This document shows, piece by piece, positions 58,032 to 64,000 of a DNA stretch of 64,000 nt. Made by a program: the position numbers and the translations under genes. Below the pieces are notes generated by a model, which was not told the origin of the DNA, did not search any database, and saw only the letters and a program-made list of their open reading frames with translations. Origin of the DNA: Carettochelys insculpta (lineage: Eukaryota; Chordata; Testudines; Carettochelyidae). Within the stretch, counting starts at the first letter, position 1; each line of letters starts with the position of its first letter. The stretch is from positions 224,109,501-224,173,500 of the forward strand of contig NC_134137.1 of NCBI RefSeq assembly GCF_033958435.1. Reading direction: 5' to 3'.

Positions 58032-58276
58032 TCAAAAAGATCTTAGTTCCTTGAAATTCCCCCTCCCCTGCCTGAAAGCAACTAGTTCTGGGGCTTCTTT
58101 GAATTGAGATTTTAGATCCGGCATATAATCTTTCAGGCAGCAGAATAAACAACAAAACATCACCAGCAGCAGTAAAACAAGCAAAGCAAACATTAATGGC
58201 TGATATTTTTGTCTTCTTGTAATCTCCCTGGCTTCTCTCCCACAGAGATGTCTGAAGGGAGCTGCCAGAGGCTTGA
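58032..58276 (-). CDS. Candidate terminal exon of a membrane protein (unrecognised)
   Basis: On the minus strand a strong splice-acceptor-like sequence (CTTCTTCTTTGCAG) ends at 58277. An open frame follows for about 80 codons to a stop at 58032-58034. It encodes a basic stretch (REAREITRRQKYQ), one hydrophobic span of about 22 residues rich in Leu/Val/Phe (FALLVLLLLVMFCCLFCC) with juxtamembrane cysteines that could be acylated, and a polar tail ending FKELRSF. This is the plan of a single-pass membrane protein's last exon. I do not recognise the family. It could equally be a chance frame or part of a repeat, as no second exon was found. Confidence 0.3.
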
Positions 58277-58506
58277 CTGCAAAGAAGAAGTTACAGATAT
58301 GAGGAGCCACTTCAGGTCGACATGACTGTTTTATCTGTCAGTCAGTGGCATGGGATGAACAGTCATTTAGCAACAATGCTACTGAAATTATATTCCGTGG
58401 CTTTTGAAGTACATAAATATTTGATTGTCTCCCTTACTTTCCATTATATTCTTATTTTAAAGACACAAACTCACGTATTTTTAAATCAAAAAGCAGTCAA
58501 GTATCA

Positions 58507-58564
58507 CTTTAAAGACTAGCAAAATAGTTTATTAGGTGAGCTTTCGTGGGACAGACCCACTTTC
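58507..58564. mobile_element. Fragment of the foldback family (half-arm)
   Basis: CACTTTAAAGACTAGC, TTTATTAGGTGAGCTTTC and GTGGGACAGACCCACTT match, in order, one arm of the element at 62253-62462. Only about 60 bases remain. Confidence 0.6.
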
Positions 58565-58565
58565 T

Positions 58566-59248
58566 GTTATTTTTTAAGAGTCACATTCAGCCATGTGAAA
58601 ATAAATACTCAAATGTCTCTCGATGTCAGGGAATTGGCATGTATCCTGCCTTCAGCTAATAAGAGAAAGACAGTGAAACAGAACAACAAATATTTGGTAG
58701 TATGGAGGGTTTATGTTCTCTTTCACATCTGGAGTTCTTGCTTTTAAAATCTTGATGAGGCCAATTTAAGAGCAAGAGTCTGCTGGCCTCACACTTGCCC
58801 CATGACAAAAATATCACTCATAATTTAGCAGTGATCATGTGCCTATCAACTGGGTTCTTACCAAATCCAAAATCTGAGACTGTTTCCATAGGAGACATCC
58901 AGAACTCTGGCTTTACAGACATAGGCACATCGGAATAAATAAAGACAAGTTTAATTGTACTTAGTGGGATTGTTCCGTATGTCAGACAGGTACATAGTGT
59001 ACCCCTTTCATCTATATCTAGGAGTGCTAGTCTCTTGTGCCTGTACAAATATTCGTGTGAATACAAATAGCAGCGTAGCCACGGTAGCATACTTTGTGAC
59101 ATCAGAGGCATGACAGAGCTGTGCCAAGTACAATGCTACCAAAACCCAGTGGGTATGTACTTGGCAAGGCTCTGCTGCCAATGCTACTGGGGTGACACTA
59201 CTATTTATACTCATACTAGGGTAATGAAAGCTAGTGTGTGCACACAAT
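58566..59248. other. No gene seen
   Basis: Non-coding spacer before the second palindromic MITE. No supported repeat or coding segment. Confidence 0.4.
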
Positions 59249-59685
59249 GGCTATGTCTACACTAGCCAAAAACTTCGAAATGGACATGCAAATGGCCATT
59301 TCAAAGTTTACTAATGAAGAGCTGAAATACATATTCAGCACCTCATTAGCATGCGGGCGGCCGCGGCACTTCAAAATTGATGCGGCTCACCGCCGCGCAG
59401 CTTGTCCAGACGGGGGGTCCTTTTCAAAAGGACCCCACCTACTTCGAAGTCCCCTTATTCCCATCTGCTCATAGGAATAAGGGGACTTCGAAGCAGCTGG
59501 GGTCCTTTCGAAAAGGAGCCCCGTCTGGATGAGCCGCTCGGCAGCGAGCCGCATCAATTTCGAAGTGCCGCAGCTGCTGGCATTCTAATGAGGTGCTGAA
59601 TATGTATTTCAGCCCTTCATTAGTAAACTTTGAAATGGCCATTTGCATGGCCATTTCGAAGTTTTTGGCTAGTGCAGACGTAGCC
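59249..59685. mobile_element. Large palindromic Harbinger-like MITE, copy G (437 bp)
   Basis: It starts GGCTATGTCTACACTAGCC and ends GGCTAGTGCAGACGTAGCC. Flanks are AAT and AAA, a 3-bp duplication with one change. The element folds on itself: TTCAGC-CATTAG blocks, a GCGGCCGC motif in the left arm (GCAGCTGC in the right), TTTTCAAAAGGACCCC / GGGGTCCTTTCGAAAAGG, and a turn near 59462-59476. It is the same family as copy F at 20035 but about 40 bases longer, mainly from an extra CATGCAAATGGCCATTTC segment near the left end that copy F keeps only on the right. Confidence 0.9.
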
Positions 59686-59689
59686 AAAC

Positions 59690-59960
59690 AGGGGAATCAC
59701 ACCCAGGCAGCCAGGTGAGGCAAAGGGGGCAATTGATCCCATGCCTGGAATTCAAAGGGGCCAGAGCTTTGGCCACCACTGCTACTGCTTTGACAGCAAT
59801 GGCACCCAGCACTCCAGGCCCCTTTGAATGCCCGTGGAAGTGCTGCTGGGAGGGAGGGGGACCGCAGTTCCACAGTTTGGGTGGCACTGAGGAGTGAATG
59901 CTGTAAGATGCACCCTTCACCCTTGGCCTCACGGAGCCAGGCCCCACTCCCACCTTGCTC
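59690..59960 (+). repeat. GC-rich foldback repeat, copy R4
   Basis: Core: GGAATTCAAAGGGGCCAGAG, a GCTACTGCTTTGACAGCAATGG centre, and CCAGGCCCCTTTGAATGCC, an inverted pair shared with R1, R2, R3 and R5. It starts within a few bases of the right end of the palindromic MITE, so the MITE inserted at or in its edge. Confidence 0.6.
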
Positions 59961-61169
59961 CGGGGTCCATGGGGCCTCTCTGCACCACTGTTCACACTGC
60001 TTTCTCCTAAGGCCTTAATGTCTGGTCCATACAGGGAATAAGAACCTATTACTGCTACCAGCTAACAGAATTATTCCCTTAGCTGAAGCAATAGATACCT
60101 GGGAATTTCTGCACCAGGAAAGCAAGTGTCATCTCACTTGCATTTCTTTGGGAAAGAAGCAGCATGCTTACACATTTCCACTATGGAAAAACATGTCCGG
60201 AGTATTTACTGTTTTGTGTTTTAATAGTGAACAGCAGGTTCTGGTGTTTAATAACCACAGTTTGAGATGTAAAGTGAACGAGTTTTTATAGTGTAGCTGT
60301 GGGAGGAAGATTACTGCTTAATTAATACTCAGTCCATCTTGTGGAGCTGCAGTACCACTACAGGGGGACCTCAGGCAGGCCTGTGTTTTAAATAAAAACA
60401 CCGAAATTGAGATTTTTAGAAAAAATAAACTGGGATCAAAAGGTGTCTGGGAAGTGGGGTTAGGGTAAGGTTTGAATTACTGGATCAACATAAAGGGATA
60501 AAGCAAAGGATGTTTATTTACTATTTACACAGAGTTACAGTTGTGCACAGCCCTCTAACTCTTTAAAGGAAAATAAATAGCAGTCGTGGCCTGACAAAAC
60601 ACGTACAAATGTTTGTCTCCCTCACAAAAGTGAAAAAAGCCTTGTATACAAAAAAGGTATTTCCAGCTGGGGGAAAAAAATCAAAATATTTATTCTGTTA
60701 ACACTGGAGATTTGGAGCACATAGGAACACGGTAATTTCACATATACGTGTGAACAAGGTGCAACAAATAGCTTCCCAAGACAATAAGTAGAAAGGAGAA
60801 AGAATGAAGAGGGGAAGGTTTGTAAGAATGCAAAGAAATGTATTTTGCTGGAGTTGTGGAGTAAGAATTTGCCAGATCATATCAGACCACTGGGCCCATC
60901 TTGTGAGGACATCCCTGTGTGTGTGCACATGCATATATCTGTAGATATGCCAATACAGGTTTAATACTGCAGTAGGAACTCAGTGTTACAAACCACCTGC
61001 TTTCCTAAAGTGTTTGTAAATCTGCATATTGGTAACTCAGAATAGTCTGGTTGTTCTTTCTAAAGTTTACAACTGAACATTACCTTAATACAGTTTTGAA
61101 ATTTTACTGTGCAGAAGAAAAATGCTGCTCTCTCCTTATTTTTTTAGAAATTTACATTTAACACAGTTA
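59961..61169. other. No gene seen
   Basis: Non-coding, AT-rich DNA. No supported repeat boundaries or coding segment. Confidence 0.4.
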
Positions 61170-61497
61170 AACAAACTGAACCTCTCTAATCTGGAACTCT
61201 CTCATCCAGCACACTCTGTAATCCAGCAAGATTTTAGTTAGCCAGGCAACCACTTATCATGGGTATGGCTAAGTTTCGTGTGGTCCCATAAAGTTTGTTT
61301 ACAGCGACCAGTCCTGGCTCTCAGTGTTCTGTGCTGTTATTTAGCTGTAATTTACCCCTACGTGTCTTCTAAGAGGCCAGTAAGGATGGAAGTGTTGGTA
61401 ACATGTTAAACAATATTGACCTCCTGTGGGTGCAGCGAATTCTCTCGTCTGGCATCCATCAAGTCCCAAGAGTGCCAAATAAGAGAGGTTCAACCTG
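61170..61497 (-). mobile_element. Tigger-like MITE, copy 2
   Basis: The right end AGAGAGGTTCAACCTG is followed by TA (61498-61499). The left end is eroded to CAAACTGAACCTCTCTAATC. Internal phrases CCAGTCCTGGCTCTCAGTGT and CTGTAATTTACCCCTA are the inverted equivalents of sequence in copy 1 at 2537-2863, so the two copies are in opposite orientation. Non-coding. Confidence 0.8.
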
Positions 61498-61499
61498 TA

Positions 61500-62137
61500 C
61501 GGTATTTTTGGGCAGGTCTCTGCTGCAGCCTGATTATATATTTCCACTTCTAAACGAGGTGTGTGGTTGACTGGTAACTCTAACTCAGGTGTTCATAAGT
61601 CTGAGGTTCTACTGATGGAAATAGGGAGCCCTCCTTTTATTTTCTGCATTCAGTTTGAGGTCTGAGTTCTTACATTACCTTAGCTTGGGGCACAGCCCTA
61701 ACTGTTATTACCTGTTTTACTATTACATAGCCCAATTTAGATCCAAACTGGTATTTGAATTCATGGCCCTCCACAAATCAACATACACACTGTGTAAAGT
61801 AGGAGTGCCCTTAATTTCCTCTAAATGTACTTGCCATTCACCCCCTTGTGTGAATATAGAGATGGTGAGGAGAAGAGGCCTAATAGTTCATTTTGAAAGT
61901 CTTTGTATCTGGGGTCTGATCCTCCAAACATTGAGGTCTCAGAAATTCTGGTTGTGGCTTTCAGGCTCTAGTCACTGCAGAGTGAGACAGAGAGAATGAA
62001 AATAGCTTAACAGCTACTTTCTGCTGCTGGGAAAAAAATTGCAAGCAGTAGAGCTGCTCTCAAGACATTGCGAGGAGAGAGAGTGACTCTTCATTTAAAA
62101 AAAAAAAGTAGTTCTCCTAGATCAGCAGCCCTGGAGA
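61500..62137. other. No gene seen
   Basis: Non-coding spacer between the Tigger-like copy and a hAT fragment. Contains an A-run near 62097-62106. No supported coding segment. Confidence 0.4.
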
Positions 62138-62252
62138 CTAGGGCAACTAGCTGTCCTGATCTTACAAGGACAATCCCAATATTTGGGGGTTTGTCTTATA
62201 TAAGCATTTATAACCCCATAGCTCCTGTCTCAATAGTTCACATTTGCTGTCT
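62138..62252 (+). mobile_element. hAT-type MITE fragment (GGTGACCA family)
   Basis: TAGGGCAACTAGCTGTCC, CAAGGACAATCCCAATATTT and TTGTCTTATATAAGC match the left portion of a common amniote hAT MITE with AGGGTGACCA ends, also represented at 7338. The right end is missing where the foldback element at 62253 begins. Confidence 0.6.
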
Positions 62253-62462
62253 GCCACAGAAAAGTAGCTGTGTTAGTCTATTTTCACAAAACATAACAGC
62301 AGTCTTGTAGGACTTTAAAGACTAACAAACTAACTAATTTATTAGGTGATGAGCTTGATGAGCTTTAGGGGCAGAGATCCACTTCTTCAGATCTGGACAT
62401 TCTCTAGATCTGAATTTCTAGATCTGAGGAAGTGGGTCTGTCCCACAAAAGCTCATCACCTG
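62253..62462. mobile_element. Foldback element, related to 37948
   Basis: Left arm: AGTAGCTGTGTTAGTCTA, GACTTTAAAGACTAAC, TTTATTAGGTGATGAGC, then CACTTCTTCAGATCTGG. Right arm: the inverted counterpart with AGATCTGAGGAAGTGGG and CACAAAAGCTCATCACC. The turn is near 62398-62415. It has the same plan as the element at 37948 but different arm sequence. No flanking duplication was found. Confidence 0.65.
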
Positions 62463-63589
62463 ATGGATTTTTTAAGTGTTTTAAGTGTAACATGCCTGCT
62501 TACTGACTGTCTGGTCACTTTACTGGGAGACAGGATTCTTCTCCCAGACATCAGGATGTGCACAGCTGAGAAATCATCATCTTCCAACTTCTCTCTGCCC
62601 CTACCTTTTCCCCAACATGGAGAAACCACCTCTGGAATTGGGAGGATGTGTGATACTTCCAATCCAACCCATCTCTGATGGCACTAAGTACCAGCTTGGG
62701 ATTTCAGTGAACTGCCCTCCACAAGGAACTTGACTGAGCACTACCCATGCATTTCATACAGGCTGCAATGGTAGCAGCTACTGACCTGAATCAGATTTGA
62801 TCACGCACTCTAGGTCAGGTAAAACTCCAGAGGTCTGTGGTGTTCCTTGTGGTAGAGAAGAGGGAAGGAGGCACTAATTCTCTGAGGAGGCTACCCTATA
62901 AACAGAGAACCTATGGTTCTTTCTGGCTTTTCAGCTGCCAGATTGACTAACATAGCCTGTGCTGCATAGCATCAGACCTCAGGGCTTCCTGAAATCTTGG
63001 TCTGGACTCCACTCTCATGAAAGAGACTGTTGCTTGCACTGCAAACCTTTTATTAATCCCTGGAATCTTCAAGTCTTCCTGGATTTCAGGAACTTACCCA
63101 CTGACCATTAACAACAGTTTTAGGGCAGCAGTCTCACTTAGGAGTCCCAGACCACATGGGGGGCTGCGTTTCAGGGGATCCACCAAGAAGGCCAGCTTGA
63201 GGCTCACTGGAGTCCTAGGCAGACAGCTGAAGCCCTGCTGCCTGGAGCCCTGACATCTGAGGCTAAAGCCAAACCCTCAGCAACTTAGCCTTGCAGAGCC
63301 ACCTGTGGCACGGGGCCCAGACCACTTGCCTAGGTAGCTACCGCTTAATGATGCCCCAGAGGCTTTACACAGAGGCACTGAATGAATTTGTACAACGGGG
63401 AGTTCTGCTGAAAGCTGTAAAGCCTGGATATGAAGAAAACCGCTTCAAGCCAAGGGGTGTAACTGCACCCTTATAAGAGGGGTGAACAGCCACTGGGGCC
63501 TCCAGGGCATGATGGGAGGTAGAGCCTGGTTCCACATGCCCAGAAGGTGTGGGGCCCAGGGCAGAAGTGGCAGGGCCTAGAGGAGTCAG
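62463..63589. other. No gene seen
   Basis: Non-coding DNA. Short frames overlap on both strands without domains. No bounded repeat was supported. Confidence 0.4.
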
Positions 63590-63830
63590 CCATTAGCATC
63601 ACTCAGACCACAGCACCGGGCCCCCATCCCCCCTGCTCTGAGGCCCCCCTGCTCGGAACCATGTGGAGAGGCAGAGTAGCGCTGCCGTGGCATTTCAGAG
63701 GGACCTGGAGCTCTGGCCACTGCTACTGCAACAATGCCGAAAGTTCTGGGCCCCTTTGAAATGCCATGTCACAGTGTAACTGCCCCACTCCCCTTTCACC
63801 CTCCCCTTTGGCAGGCCTGACCTTTATTGC
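63590..63830 (-). repeat. GC-rich foldback repeat, copy R5
   Basis: Core arms GGCATTTCAGAGGGACCTGG and TCTGGGCCCCTTTGAAATGCC surround a GCTACTGCAACAATGCCG centre. Read inverted, its edge GCCAGGCCTGCCAAAGGGGA-like wording matches the left part of copy R2 at 10049. It is the clearest copy of the foldback core. Confidence 0.65.
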
Positions 63831-64000
63831 AGCACTTACACTTTCATATGCAGCAAATCCTTTGTTGGGATGCAGGTGAGCCCTGGAGTTTTTATGAAAT
63901 GCTGGTGGTGGGGGAGGGGGAGTGCAGAAATAAAAAGGTGGCAAATGCCTGCTTCAGGGAATGCCTCATATGCCTTTGCTTTGATTGAATAGTCTTTCAT
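63831..64000. other. No gene seen
   Basis: The last 170 bases hold no supported feature. Confidence 0.4.

Noticed and set aside
1..64000. CRISPR arrays, rRNA or tRNA genes, operons
   Set aside because: No regularly spaced identical repeats, no rRNA blocks and no cloverleaf I could support. The DNA is vertebrate in character.

Overview
The window is vertebrate nuclear DNA, most likely from a turtle; a crocodilian or other sauropsid is the alternative. The evidence is CR1 LINE copies with an ATTCTTATG-type tail, hAT and Tigger-like MITEs, long (CT)n/(CA)n runs, GT-AG introns, and no compact genes, operons or ribosome-binding sites. The assignment rests on repeat content, not on an identified host gene. 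I found no confident host protein-coding gene. The best candidate is one membrane-segment exon on the minus strand at 58032-58276.

The outstanding feature is a family of PIF/Harbinger-type DNA transposons with termini close to GGCTACGTCTACAC. One nearly complete 4,002-bp element lies at 11724-15725, bounded by a 3-bp duplication (AGT). It carries two convergent genes. The plus-strand gene (11995-13646) encodes a Myb/SANT-like DNA-binding protein. The minus-strand gene (13887-15353) encodes a HARBI1-like DDE nuclease. Each has one canonical GT-AG intron, and each appears broken by a single lesion: a frameshift in the first and one stop codon in the second. Around it lie four non-autonomous copies of almost identical length (3-713, 1541-2251, 10184-10894, 15793-16504). 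They keep both ends of such an element, including the transposase leader and its first 14 codons, but lack the rest. Two large palindromic relatives (20035-20432, 59249-59685) and several older, degenerate relatives (21388, 25096, 30621, 35871, 47459, 54304) share the GTCTACAC-like terminus. The target duplications differ from copy to copy (AAA, TGT, AGT, ATA, CAT, TAA), so the family appears not to need the usual TWA target.

Layout: 1-7.3 kb holds two Harbinger MITEs, a Tigger-like MITE and a CR1 tail. 7.3-11 kb holds a 648-bp hAT element and a GC-rich repeat split by a Harbinger MITE. 11.7-16.5 kb is the Harbinger donor plus an adjacent MITE. 16.5-45.8 kb is mostly unique-looking non-coding DNA with simple repeats, a palindromic MITE, two LINE remnants and degenerate MITEs. 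45.8-47.3 kb is a 5'-truncated CR1 with a damaged reverse transcriptase. 51-53.6 kb contains two further CR1 segments, one interrupted by a hAT end. 54-64 kb holds more MITEs, the candidate exon, a second Tigger-like copy and two copies of the GC-rich repeat.

Functional reading: the Myb-like protein and the nuclease normally act together in this superfamily to bind and cut the element ends. The short copies retain both ends and could have been mobilised in trans by intact relatives. All family assignments come from motifs read by eye; no database search was possible.
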